Of a stretch of DNA of 64,000 nucleotides, positions 21,713 through 34,195 are shown in pieces. Positions within the stretch are counted from its first letter, which is position 1, and each line of letters starts with the position of its first letter. The position numbers were made by a program, and so were the translations under genes. Source of the DNA: Membranipora membranacea (lineage: Eukaryota > Bryozoa > Gymnolaemata > Cheilostomatida > Membraniporidae). Below the pieces are notes generated by a model that searched no databases, was not told the DNA's origin, and saw nothing but the letters and a program-made list of their open reading frames with translations. The stretch lies in assembly GCA_914767715.1 (NCBI GenBank), contig OU612067.1:10728001-10792000 (forward strand). Direction: 5' to 3'.

Positions 21713-23780
21713 GCGAGATACAGGTATCCAAATTGTCTATAGTGAATTTTTAGGCGCTGGGCAGTTGCTACTTATAGGATTCATTTATCTTATCACCATA
21801 TTTTCTCATCGCATAAATATTTCCTTATAATCTTTCTGTATTTGATATTTAATATAATTTTAATGTTTTCACTCATGTACAATGCTTAGAAATCATTTTT
21901 TCTAAACAATTTTAATAAGCTTTTTATTACTAAACTTTATTGTTATTATTATCACGCTTAACATTATATAATTACAAAACAAACACATGACAATGACACT
22001 TAATCAATCGATCTGTCTGCGACAATGTTGTTAGTGGTTTGGTAGCAGGTAATAGTATCTATTAGAAAAAGCATTGTACTGGCTTCAATATTTCTCTACA
22101 ATTTAATAATCGCTATGAGAGGTTACAGAAATCTAATAAACATAGAATTGTTAGTCAGCAGAATTTACTACTATAAGCTAACAGAAACTTTTTTAATGGA
22201 TAACAGAAACTTTTTTCTGTTACCCATTACAAGGAAGTAAATGATGAAATAACTTCATGTGAAGAAATTTTAGCACCAAATATTTCTCATTGGCTCCACA
22301 GTTGCAGCTCCGCCATCTCAGATCACATCAGGGAAATGAAGTTACAATTTCCAGTCTCAAGAACTCCTGATCAAAGTATAATATAGCCCAAGCAGAGACA
22401 AGTCGCATCATCCTTCTAAGAACAACTTCTCTTGATTGTTCTTTCCATGATACGTGTGTTCATCATCACCACTAACTAATGATCACTTTACACTGTACCA
22501 ATGGGATACTGCACATAAGGCACTTTGTATCTTTTGGTACAACTGAACAAAGCATGAAAAATTAAACCTAAGGGAACGCTGAGGGAATCATGTTCTCATG
22601 ATTACATGATACACAACTCCCTACAATGAAAAACATATTCCTTGCAGCTGAATTTGTTTGTGCCTTTATCTTCATCGCTTTTAATCAGACAATCTCAATA
22701 ATGGCACGGTCTACTGAAAAATAGCTCAGCACAATATGTATAGCACCTATAGTGAGATCAATCTATAAATAACCGCTTCCTTCTTGCTAAGATTAATGTA
22801 CCAGTATGTTAATATATCAGGAGAGTTTTAGCAACACAGACGTTTATTTGTGTAGTATCACGAGCTGGTACCCTGAATAATAAAATTCAAAGTAAATAAT
22901 AAAACTGGCATAGTGTGGTGATGATACAAAGCAAAGGTGCTATATGTATGAAAAATCAGTCTCAGCGAAATACAATTTGATATTATTAATTATTATGCTG
23001 TCAATAACGTTAGGTGTTGCTTGCTATTCGATTCGATTCGTATTGAATGAAACATTTGAATGCAAAGAATGATGTTACATGATAATTATTATTACACTTA
23101 CAAAAATACTGCCCCTCCGTTAACATACAGTAGGTAGGATAAATAGTTAAGATCTGGTCTAATGATTAACGTATAGATGTAGATCTTTATCTGAAAGAAA
23201 TGGTTACAAATCCTAAATACATGCTTATTTGTAAGCGCAATAAATTTACACAGAAATACAAAGTGAATCTCAGTGTTTTAAATGATCAATTCAAGTATCA
23301 TATTATCAAACACATTGCGTTAATTGAAAAGCAACAATAATTGGTAAAGGTGAATTTACTGCTGACGTGCTGTCAATCTGTCCTCAAGTATTGAAGATGA
23401 CAAAAAACTACTAGAGCAAAATAATCATATCAAACAAATATTCTAGCTGCACTTACAACTATTGTAGATGTTATCCGTTTGGTAGAATAGAAAACAGTAC
23501 GGTTAAATAGAATGTTGAGTATGATCTGCTGACATAGTAACAAAGTCAGCGTCTGCTGTACTGATGTAAGATATTGTATCTCATAAAATCAGTGGTGTGA
23601 TGGTGACGTACACACTAGAGTGCCCACTTCGGTGGCTAAATTGACACTAGCACATAATTGCCTTGCTGCATATGACTGGGTGTGTAACAGTGTATGGATA
23701 AAAGAAAGCTAAGTAATTATGGTGCTACAAGTGTAAAATGGTTAGAATCAGATATTCTGTATATACTGATACATCACATA
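21713..23780. other. Spacer between copy C and the BEL/Pao element
   Basis: AT-rich; I see no exon of the receptor family and no other gene. A long terminal repeat of the BEL element might begin near 23690 on the - strand (TGTTACACACCCAGTC), but I cannot confirm a second copy at the other end. Confidence 0.4.
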
Positions 23781-23787
23781 CCTAGGG

Positions 23788-24432
23788 TTATAACTCCATC
23801 CACTTTCGCCAAAAGTCGCCTACAATGCTCACCACCAGATTCAGTCTGTTCTTTAGGGAGTCATCATCTCTCCACTCTCCAGGGTTTCGTGAAAATGGTC
23901 GTCCTATCAGAAGGCAGTTCGGGGTGAGTATCGACACATCGGAATCCTCTGAGGGTAGAGTGCCTAATGGTCTCTCATTGACTAGATTTGCTACCTCATA
24001 GCAGACTGTCATAAACTCACTAGCAGACAGACGATTGTGTTCGACTGAAGGTTTCAGACACTTCTTTACATTCTTGATAAGAGACTCTGCAGCGCCCTGG
24101 TACCAGGGGCTATCTCCAGGTTCAAACCGCCATTCAAGTCCATTCTCTATACCAACTTTCTTTATTCTCACTTCATCGAGACTCCTCCATACATCCTGTA
24201 ACTCCTTCTCAGCAGCCACAAGTTGAGTTCCAGTATCCGAGAACATCAGTCTAGGCCATCCCCTCACACTAACAAATCTCTTCAGTGCCAGTAGAAAGGA
24301 TTCTGTGCTGTATCCAAAAACTGCCTCAATGTGCACAGCACGTGATACCAGATCTGTAAAGAGCACTCCATAGGCCTTGCCGGATGTGCGCTTTTGGACT
24401 TCGCCTGATGACAAAGGGTCCAAACAAATCAA
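23788..24432 (-). pseudogene. BEL/Pao integrase core
   Basis: A 214-codon frame with the RNase H-fold integrase core: the second Asp in FSDTGTQL and the Glu in WYQGAAESLIK. The first catalytic Asp is in the preceding frame, across a frameshift near 24430. The C-terminus stops at WRKWMEL, at the start of the usual DUF5641 region, so the C-terminal domain is missing. Confidence 0.87.
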
Positions 24433-26419
24433 GCATTGTGTGATTGAATGGTGGTCCAGCTGTTAATCTTTCCACTGGTAGCTGAGCCATATTCTGACTG
24501 AGAAGTACCGGATTGTGGAGTTTGCAGTGTTGACATCCATGGATAACACTACAAACTATCTTTGTGCCTTGAGATATCCAGTATTCCTCTCGGAGTCGAG
24601 CGAGCGTCGCGTCACGACCTCTATGTCCGGAGTCGATGTGAGCTTGCATGATAGCTAAATTTGTGAACTCATGAGATGATGGTAGGAACTTCTGTAGATT
24701 TGTCTTGATAGCAGTCATGGGATTTCTCTTAAGGAGCCGAGAACCCATGATCCATACCCCCTCTTCAGTCTTGATAGGGTTGAGTTTCCAGTAGCGTCGT
24801 TTTTTGTCTTCCAGATCTCTCACCATCTCCTTCTGTACATCTTTCACGATCCAGAGCAGAGCATCCTTAAGATCCTGAACACAAGTATTGACGACTCGTC
24901 CATCTTCCCATTTCCCTCTCTTAGCCAGGTTTCTTAGTCGAGCGACAGTCCAGAGCAGAGATTTTAGCGACTTGAAGTTAGCATAGTTGAATATCTGTAC
25001 AACAGGAGCAACTTCAGCTGCATTACAGATCTTATTTTCTCCAGGAAGTGTTACTACAGGATCAACTTCACTCTTTGTACCCCACTGTTCTTCTGGTAGA
25101 TAGAGGAATGGAGGTCCACGCCACCACTCTGATTCCGGTCCGATGTCCTTAGCTGGTTTTCCACGAGTGAGCCAGTCTGCTGTGTTGTCTGTGCCTTTGA
25201 TCCACTTCCAGCTCGACAGATCTCCCTTTGTAGCGTTCTGTATTTCTCCCACACGAATTCCCTCATAGAGCTTGAACCTGATAGACTTGCGATTGAGCAT
25301 ACATAGGACAGTGGCTGAATCTATCAGTTGATGGATACTTTCATACTGAAAGCGAGTCTCCTCCTCAATGACTTTTCTGCCCCGCTTGGACAGGACAGCT
25401 GCGTTGAGTTCCATTTGGGGTATACTCAGTTTCTGTTTGAGAGGAGCGATTCTGCACTTGGCCATAATCAGACGGCACCAATACTCTCCATTAGTTAGCT
25501 TCCATCGAACATAAGCACAGAATCCATATGCGTCTTGGCTAGCGTCAGATAGGATGATCAGTGATGGTTTTCCTACCGCGTTGTCAGGTTTTAAGCATCT
25601 GTAATACTGCTGTTGCTCTATGTGAAACATCTCCTGGAAGAATTGGATCCATTTCTTTCTCATGTCTGCGGGTAGGTGTTGGTCCCAAGCTAAGTCTAGG
25701 CACCAAGTTTCACGTAGAAGATACTTAGCTCTGAAGGTGAATGGACACAGGATGCCAAGCGGATCGTAGACTTTCATAGTTTGCTCTAACACGATCCTGC
25801 GAGTCAGCACATCAGGTATGGATTGAGGTATCTGGCCGATAGTAAGATTAGGCTCTGTATAGACACCCTGCTTCTTCTGCGAAGAATTGAGACTGGTAGT
25901 GAATGTAATCTTGTCATGTAGAGGGATCCAGTGCACTCCGAGAACTTGCATGCTGAAAGGCTGGTCTCCGGGCACAGGAACATCACTCAAATCAATTCTC
26001 TTTCCATCTTCACCACTAAAGATAAAACACTTCATCCTGAATCCAGTGAGCTCCAGTACGGTCTTTGTGTCCTTAGCAGTAGTTTCAGCTATCTCTTTCG
26101 ATGGAAATGAGTCGGTAATGTCGTCAACATATGTGTTGCTCTTCAGCAGCTGAGCAGCCCTCGGGTATTGTCCTTGGAAAATCTCTGCAGATTTCTTGAT
26201 GGCCTCCGAGCTTATCGCTGCAGCCGGTTGATCTCCCATATTCACTCTTGTAATGGCATACACATCTGGTTTCCTCTGCTCAAAGTTACGCCAGAGAAAT
26301 CTGTGTGTGTGTTGCTCGACATCACCAGTGAATATTGAATTGTACATCTTTGTAATGTCTGCTACTACAGCGACTTGCTCTTCTCTCCATCGGAGAAGTA
26401 TCCCAAGAATGTTACTCAA
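24326..26419 (-). pseudogene. BEL/Pao reverse transcriptase, RNase H and integrase zinc finger
   Basis: A 697-codon frame. The reverse transcriptase catalytic motif is TYVDDITDS (about 26110-26137), with an upstream Asp in VVADITKMY. An RNase H-like/Pao A17 region follows (LSDASQDAYGFCAYV). The integrase N-terminal HHCC zinc finger is in HIDSGHRGRD to CQHC. The frame ends in LDLFGPF, start of the integrase core, where a frameshift moves translation to the 23788-24432 frame. Confidence 0.9.
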
Positions 26420-26434
26420 ATATGAGTCTGGCCC

Positions 26435-27562
26435 TTAAGCTAGGCAGCTGTTGAGTGAGACTCCTTTGTATAGCTGGGAGGAGTTGAATACTATTCTCAC
26501 GGGTGTTGATTCGGATTTGGGATTCTGCACTGCGAGATGGCTGATGTAATACACTGGCCCTTTCCATTGAGATATCTCGTCCTGAGTGAGTTTACGAGCA
26601 ACTTTCCTACTGATCATATCTTGGATCTGATCCGAGTAGATTTGAGCCCATTGCTTGTCTTTCGCTAGAGTTGTCTCTGTACTGCATAAAGTAGCAAGAG
26701 CTGAAGAAAAGTTATCAGGAAGAGTTGAATGATCAATCAGCCAGGGATAAGCCGTGGTAAATCGTTGGTTAGCTTCATCATACTTCAAGTTGGCTTGGAT
26801 CATCTGTAGTTCTTGTTCTTCTTTGAAGGAGAAGTCTTGACCTTTGATAGGGCACTTTCCACAGTGGCACGCTCCACATCTAGGCTCTATCTCTATTCCG
26901 AGTTCTTCACCTTGCATGAAATCTCCAAGAGCAGCTCGCTCAGCTTTGGTCAAACATGTGATGACTCTATCAAACAGGATATGCTGGGGACTGATTGGTG
27001 AGATTGGTTGAATGCGTTCAGTGATAGTGGCATGAGCTAATATAGAAGAATGAGAGCTCATATTAGACAGGGCGGGGTGACTTCCTTGTAGGCACAATCC
27101 AAACGGACTCCGTAGTACACTAAGATGTTTTCCGGCTGTCGCGACTTCGTTCTTTGGGTGCAGCCCAAAATAGTCGTTACCAACCAGAATGTCGACTTGA
27201 CCAGCTTCTCTCATCAGTAGATTGACATTGATAGATGGAAATAGATTAGAGAGCGTATTCAGGTTCAGCTCCTCAACTCGAGATGTAATCTGCTCCATGC
27301 TATATGCCTTTATAGAAACCGTAGTGTTGTCCTCTGTGAGTAAATCAAGTGAGTACAGATAAGACAACTCCGTCTTGCTACAGTTGCCTAGTGTTGTGAC
27401 GTCTAGATCAACCTGGTGTAATCTCCTAGCGCCGAATCGCTTGACAGCATTATTAGAGATAAATGACGCATTCGACCCTCCATCGAAGAAGACAGTAGCC
27501 TTTCTGTTACTCTTGACAACTCCGACATGCTGAATGGGAAACACTGAAGAGTTCCTTTCCAA
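26435..27562 (-). pseudogene. BEL/Pao aspartic protease and start of reverse transcriptase
   Basis: A 375-codon frame beginning with the retropepsin-like domain (DUF1758 type; active site region VFFDGGSNASF near 27463-27492). A cysteine cluster CGACHCGKCP is at about 26862-26892. It ends in the start of the reverse transcriptase (RIVFNSSQLYKG, SLNSCL). A TAA at 26435-26437 interrupts the reverse transcriptase, which resumes in phase just after it. Confidence 0.88.
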
Positions 27563-27830
27563 GCTTCCATGATTGTTGCTTGCTTTGACTGTACTCTTGG
27601 AATCTTCCTGCTTCGCCTTGTCTTTGTATGAGTCTTTAAATTTATATGACGATCCTGTTGAGGTCGGCCTCTTTACATTACCTGATTTACTACTTGTACT
27701 TGTTGATTCTTGCTTTCCTCGACACAGTAAAGCATGGTGGCCCTGTTTGTCACACTGGGGGCAGAGCTTATCAAGTGTACAGGCGTCTCAGGGGTGTTGA
27801 CCAAAACATTGAAAGCATAATGAATGAGAT
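27555..27830 (-). pseudogene. BEL/Pao gag C-terminal fragment with zinc knuckle
   Basis: The - strand frame contains CPQCDKQGHHALLC, a CX2CX4HX4C zinc knuckle, after a diverged first knuckle that includes a stop codon. It is continuous with the protease frame downstream (towards lower coordinates). The rest of gag is missing. Confidence 0.75.
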
Positions 27831-27856
27831 CTCAAGATATCATATCGCTGTTTAAC

Positions 27857-30800
27857 ATTGAACCCTAGGAAAGTACCCTGAGAATAAGAGAAAATGGATT
27901 CTTATCAGTGACCCTGTATGTCTTAGACTTTAAGCTTCATGACAATCGGGATTCAAATGAGGACTGCTATGATTATTTGCAAATTAATGATGTGAAGTAC
28001 TGCGAAAACGACCTAGCCCAAGGGGAGAATAAAACTTACATCAGCACCAACAGAGAATTCAGTTTCAAGTTCCATACAAGCACTGTTAATGAAGAAAGAG
28101 GGTTCAGGCTTCAGTACAGTTATGAGGGTAAGTTGGAGGCATCAGCAGACCCAAATAAATCGGTTTGTAAAAAGATTTCTCCTTCAAAATACAGAGTTGA
28201 TGAGCAATACTTAGAGTCATCACACCTATACTGACTGTTCCTTTTGAATATTGCTCAATACTACTACTTAACAGGTTAATAGAAAAGATTTCATATCACT
28301 TTGATACTTTCCAACTACTACCCCTAAAGAAGAGGCCAAATGTTTCCTAGGGCCAAACAATTTATTGTTGGATGATGTCATTGTCAGTTTGTCTACCAGC
28401 ACGAAAAAACTCGGAAAACATTCATTGTTATAGCTGCTCCTTTCTTTATCTATTAATTATTATGTCATCCTTTGTATGTCATCCAAGCCTACCATGTCAT
28501 CCACCATCATGAGACTCTTTCTTCAGCCTGCGCTGCCATTTTCATATATTGGTGCATTGGTTATTTTGATGCTATGAATCATTTCATGAATGATCATCAT
28601 AGGGATCAAAGATTCACTCCCACCCAAATGATGTTATGTTTCAGATGTCATTACAATTTACAAGCCTTCACAGAGCCCAAACCAGGAGATAGACAAGAAG
28701 CAGGGATATGTTATAAGTCATACAAACTATCCTAAAAATTACACAGCTGACATTGACTCATCTCTGACTATCACAGGATTACATCCTCAGCAGACGGTAC
28801 AGGTCAAGTTCCTGGTATTCAATTTGTATTACCATCCTCAATACCCTGGCTGTGATTACGACTTTCTGCTTATTTCTGGGTCTACTCATGATGATGGGAT
28901 AAAACTTTGCAGTGACCCTAGCAGGGAACCTACAACAGATAGATGGTACAACTTCAGAGTTTCAAGCTCTAGTCTTACATTCGGATTTACCACTAACGCG
29001 AACGCAAACTCTGTCAGACCTGGATTCTTCTTTCAGTACCAAGGTCAGTAAAAAATTTGAAAGCGAAATTTGTTGAGCAACAAAGGAGTAGGATGATTTG
29101 TATTGGGTGGCTTCATGACAAGAAAGGTAAGAGCAGAAAACCAAGCATGTTTGGATAATGATATATTTATAAAATAATGGAATATAACAGCCATTTGGCT
29201 GATCGGGTAGATTGTGAAAATAAAGATAAAAACAATCAATCGCTTTGTACTCATTCCTGTCTCTACTATAGTTTTAGAGCCTGTGACAACAACCTCTACC
29301 AGTATAACACCTACTTCTACATCCGCAACAACGGAGGCTACAACACTGGCAACAAGCATGGCTACATCTTTAAATGCATCAACCCAAACAACATACACAA
29401 TAAGCAGCTTTTCACCTACATCGTCTACAGCGTCATTTCAAAATACTGACAGTCATGGATCAACTGGACGAGAAACTACACAGCCAAGCATCACAGGTGA
29501 ATGAGACAAACATAACTGATATGAATGAACAGCAAATATTTTTTCGAACTTGACTGTAAAATTGAGGTTTTTCTCGGATTTTGTTTATCAATTTATAACT
29601 AGTTAAAAATAACCAGGATCTGTTTAATGTCACCAAACATTGTCGTGTAGAATCAGCAAATCCCCAATTTTTTTGAGGGAAAATGTGAGTTGTTTCCTGT
29701 TGACTTACAAATCTCAATATTGCAGCCTTACGAAACAAATTGTTATATATTTTAGTATTGTTGTTACAGATGAAAATACAGTAGGCAGCGGTGGTTGAAT
29801 TCAGAGAGAGAATAATTCTGTGGCAATAGGAGTTGGACTAGGAGCGGCGGCTTTAGTTATTATGATAGCGGCAATCATAGCAGTGCTGATGGTGTTCCAG
29901 TGACGTCGAGAAAACATGAAGTAAGTTACTAGTCAAGAATAAATTGAATCCACAATTTGATTGAATAGCAGCTTTCTTAGGTTAGGTCATGGCAAGCTGC
30001 AGAACCTTACTTTACAAAATTGTCTATGCCGGTCTTTGCATGACCCAGATATTCTGATGGTACATCCCTACACAACTTCACACCAATCATGATATTTTCT
30101 TAGACACAATCAATTAAGCTTGCCCAAGAATTGGCCATACTGCGTTGCTTTGCCTCTACTAATTCTGCCGCATAGTTTTTGATTGCCATTATAGTGTATT
30201 CACATTTTTACAGAGACCCATCAGACAACGGGCCAACCTATGGGTACACCAATGACGCTCCTGCTGAGACCACTCTCCAAGTCCAAATGCCGGCATTACC
30301 CTCAGATCCAGGTATATTTGCGGCTCATGTTTGTTTTTAACTTTAAATCCCAACGTTTTGCATAATGAAAACCCTCCTATGGTAAATTTTTTGTTAATAT
30401 TTAGCAAAAGTGTCATCTCTCCGGTGGCATAAAAATGTTCAAAATCACCTACCCCTAGCCTCTAGCTCTGGTCTATTGCTAGCAATAATATTTTCTTCTC
30501 CTATATCAACAATTTTTTTAAGCTTTGGTGTTCTGCGCAATCGAGGCCATGTTACTGTTCATAAAGTCATTGAAATTGTTTCTCAACAGATGTTGACAAC
30601 TACTATGATATGGCTGAGTCAGCTTGTACCAATCACAGGGCAGCACTCTCTCAGAATGGAGCACATTACTCTTCCCGGACAGATACTGGTGAAACAGACT
30701 ATGACATGGCTGAGCAGATTGAAACTGGTGCCATATATCATCTAGCTGATGCAGAATTAGAAACCTCTGAGTATACACCAGCGGAGGAGGTAAACCCTAA

Positions 30801-31287
30801 TGGAACTATGAGAGGTGCACAGGATTATGGGAAGGGAAAAACATATGATGATGAATATGAACCGACTGACTCGACAGCTGAGGATTACGCCAACATTGAA
30901 TCTGTTCACAGGTTAAATAGCTAATTAGTTTCAGGGTCATGCTGTCCAGGTTAGGGGAGGCAGGTGACCGTCCCAACCAGATAACCAGGCTGTAATCTAA
31001 TGAAATATGGTAAAAATGTTTAGATGTAGATTTTCTCTCTTCCAATCCATCCACAGGCCAACTTAATTAAGCCGTTAGGAAATATTTACTAGAGAATAAC
31101 ACATATTTGAGTATTCAAGGAGGTCTAAATATTATCAATTCTAATTTTCTTCAACCATTTCAGATCTGAAGAGGAAAAGACACTTGGAGAGGAATACACC
31201 TCGGTTCTAGCCACAACAAAGACTAGAAAGACAAAGGGTGACATCAGAGTAACAGAGCTTGTAGATAATGAACTATATGGTAATTAG
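27857..31287 (+). pseudogene. Receptor copy D, class 1 tail, 5' end lost
   Basis: Exons: remaining part of CUB1 about 27857-28137; CUB2 28645-29043; stalk 29278-29496; TM 29770-29920; tail 1 30214-30311; long tyrosine-rich tail 30590-30911; last 31164-31287. The first third of CUB1 is missing at the BEL/Pao border. No signal peptide, FN2 or four-Cys exon was found. The TM exon keeps its length of 151 but has two in-frame TGA codons (29796-29798 and 29901-29903). The rest is open. The long tail exon (322 bases) carries about eleven tyrosines, among them DYDMAEQ, IYHLAD and DYANIE. The last exon ends ELYGN. The tail is well preserved while the TM exon is broken, so the exons could be reused by splicing or the decay is recent. 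Confidence 0.75.
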
Positions 31288-32921
31288 ATAACAAACACGA
31301 GTCCAAACTCTGAGCATCTGAAAACTCATGAAGTTTAAATACTGAAGGATAATCACATGGTTATCTCCCTTGTCAAAATGGCAGATAGCTTTTCAAACTT
31401 TCACATGTCGCATGTCTATTTTGAGCGTAAGATTAAGTTTTGCGCAACTTGCCATAAGCTTTTGATTTCTACTGATGAGAACTCCATTGAATTGCAGATT
31501 TAAGTCATTTACCACTCGTACTTTCATCAAAATTTTGGTATATTCGAACATACCTTTTGTTATCATAAAGATTTTTCGAGGCCAAATAATCTCTGGCGAC
31601 AAGCGAATATTTGGTATGGAAAAGTTGATTTCCCTTAACAGGGTTAACTTCATTGCCTCTTTTTTTTGGTCCTACAAAGACAGTGTTTTGCTCATTTTAT
31701 AGTTCATTACCTTGATACACATGTAATCATAATTTCAGACTCTAATCTATGTGTACTAACACATTATTTTCTTTTCCAATTGTTACCATCTCAAACAAAT
31801 AACAATTACAGTGTTTCAATTATAATATGAGGTTGCTCTGCTCCGTATAGCGATCGCTTACCTTTGTGTTCTGGATAGTGTGTCTAACAAGTGCAACTTG
31901 CTTAGGTTTTATTGCACACATTAAATGGAACCACTGATAAAATCCTTTATTTACAATTATTGAACTCTCATGTCATGGTTCGATCAGATAGTATAGACAA
32001 AGACTGGATTAGGATGCACCCACCTCATGCATACAGCAGAAAAGTCAGATCAGGATCCAGCCTGTGTTTTATCAATCAGACCACAGCTGCTCCAGGAGCC
32101 TAACTGGGAGATCATGCCATGGCCTTGACTTGAGTACTAGGCTATTAGTCCTAGTTATCTTTTAATCATTTATATGATATCATAGGACCTGCACGGAAAA
32201 ACGTACATAAACATGAGCCTTGTATTTTGTATGAAGAAATGGTTATTTTGAAGAGTTTACATTTACAAGGGCTGATATAAAAGAGTCATGTTCCAGCAGT
32301 TATTTTGTTTGCCGGTGTAACTGGTTGGGGAACACAGCTTCATTCATTGGAGAGGCTGGGACAAATGTCCCACCCTCCAAAACATAGGAACGATTTTTAA
32401 GGGCTTATTAATTTAGTTGACTTCCCTTTACATATTTTTTATGTTTCCATATTTAAAACCTGAGAAATCACCTCTTGTTAAGAGTCGTACCCTTCTTTGA
32501 TAGGAGGAGACAACTCTATTTCCAAATGTTTTAAAACCAGCAAAGTTTTGATGGTTACTTTTGGAGATGAGTAGGGGTTCTTACAATTAGCTGATAATGA
32601 GAGATATCTCTTATTCAACATATATTTGCTTGAAATTACAAAACCAGTCTTGCGAGGTTAAATAATTATAGTAGATAATTTGGAGTCTATTATTCAGAAT
32701 TTTAATCCAATCCACATTCTAACTAATGCATTTAGTTCTCTGACTCCAAAATGTTTGCAGAAATATTGAGACTTGACCTGTCCTTGTAGCCTGATCCTAA
32801 AATCACAACTTCCTCTTTTGTATAAAATGGTAACGCCTCACAGATTGATTGGGTTATCACATGGTATAATACATCTGCTCCTAGTGAAACCCTACTAGGA
32901 AACATAATTTCCTCCTTTGCC
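31288..32921. other. Duplicated spacer between copies D and E
   Basis: No gene is seen. 31290-32110 resembles 47105-47970, downstream of H, and 32350-32920 resembles the upstream regions of C and I, including the AACTTCCTCTT block (32804-32820) followed by TATAAAATGG. Confidence 0.55.
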
Positions 32922-34025
32922 AATCAATATGGGGTAAATGCTCAGGTGAGTGCTGTCTATTTCGGTAGAAGACCAAATTGCAGTAACTTCAACGTTACGG
33001 GGCAACAATCTTTACTACCTGGGTAAAAGATGTCCTTGTTTTGTAAATACACACAATATCCTACTGCATTATATCTTAAGATATTATAAATTTGGTCAAG
33101 CTAGCTTTGCAATGTTCAAAGTCTTTCAAATTTTAAAAACCGTAGGTTTGATGACCCAAAAAATGGTTATTTCTTGGCATCAGACAGCGAATGCAGCTCT
33201 GAAGGAATTTGCAAACGCATTTGATGATGATTTTAGCTACATCACAAGCAGAGAGTGGTGTATATGTGATGTTAGATGGTGAAGATCAGCCTATCATACA
33301 TCAGAGAGGAACTATAATCAGTCATAGAGGATATCCACAAGATGAGTATACTAACGACGTAGAAAGTACACTCAGAAAACAAGTAGATGGAATATTATCA
33401 GTATGGACAATAAGCAGTATAATGGCGATTGCTTTGACTTTTTACAAATCGATAATGATGTTAAGTACTGTGGAGTTGAACTTGCCCAAGGAGAGAATAA
33501 AACCTATTTCATGGTGGACAGAGAATTCAGTCTCAAGTTCATTACAAGCTCTAGAAATGTGAAAAACGGATTCAGATTGCAGTATAGTTATAAAAGTAAG
33601 TAGGCAGCAGCAAAACTGATATGGGGTGGATAATATCTGCCAGAAGCAGTGAGGCGGCCCGCATCAAAATTGATGAGGGTTTTTTGCAGAGAGATGTAAG
33701 AATAAGTAAAAAAACAGGGGCTTTGTCATAATCCATGGTCATTGCCACTTGGTTCTTGTCCGGAACACAACTTTCCTAATATAAATATCACATCATATTT
33801 TTGTTTTAGAGTTACAGCGAGTCAGTTGTGACACAAGCAGAATTCACCGAGCTTACAAATCTATCAGCTTAGCTTCTAAGCTCATTGGCAATACTTACGC
33901 TTTGTCAGCAGAGTGTAGAATGAAATCCTCCTCAGTCAATGACACTATCTACTGTGATACCATGAGCAGAAAATGGCGTACATTAAATAATAGTAGCGGT
34001 ACCTCTGCATGTTTCAACATTCTTG
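32922..34025 (+). pseudogene. Receptor copy E, fragment (FN2 tail, CUB1, four-Cys)
   Basis: The 3' end of an FN2 exon (about 32922-32945, ending TGCTCAG before GTGAGT) is fused directly to upstream-type sequence, so signal peptide and most of FN2 are deleted. CUB1 is 33237-33595, exactly 28 bases shorter than the 387-base exon in C and I. The deletion falls after the LLSV position and shifts the frame. The four-Cys exon 33810-34025 is full length and open. The copy ends where a SINE tail fragment (34136-34183) joins copy F. Its introns are nearly identical to those of C and I, pointing to recent duplication. Confidence 0.75.
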
Positions 34026-34135
34026 GTATGATGGTTAAATAGTTATTCTAATGCGAGTGTGAAATAAATGGTCACAAGCGTTATTTTTTTGTTTATAGTT
34101 AGCTTATCATGACACAAAACCATTAAATTTTTTTT

Positions 34136-34183
34136 TACTATGCACTAGGCCTAGTTTGATCGCCCTATTTAACAGGCCGCTTT
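34136..34183 (-). repeat. SINE tail fragment at the E/F junction
   Basis: CTATGCACTAGG and the following CCCTATTTAACAGGCC match the tail of the SINE in copy C's intron, then stop abruptly. The next bases are the immediate 5' leader of F's signal exon. This looks like a recombination joint. Confidence 0.65.
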
Positions 34184-34195
34184 GACTTTTCAACC

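Larger units (their letters stand above)
23780..27850 (-). mobile_element. BEL/Pao LTR-retroelement remnant
   Basis: A 4 kb - strand block coding for gag zinc knuckle, aspartic protease, reverse transcriptase, RNase H and integrase in the order typical of BEL/Pao elements. The 5' end lacks most of gag, the 3' end lacks the integrase C-terminal domain, and no LTR pair could be recognised. CCTAGGGTT lies at the left end (23781-23789) and AACCCTAGG at the right end (27860-27868). The right end abuts a truncated CUB1 exon of receptor copy D. Confidence 0.93.

Noticed and set aside
23500-23700. BEL/Pao LTR starting TGTTACAC
   Set aside because: No matching second copy near 27850, so it could not be confirmed.
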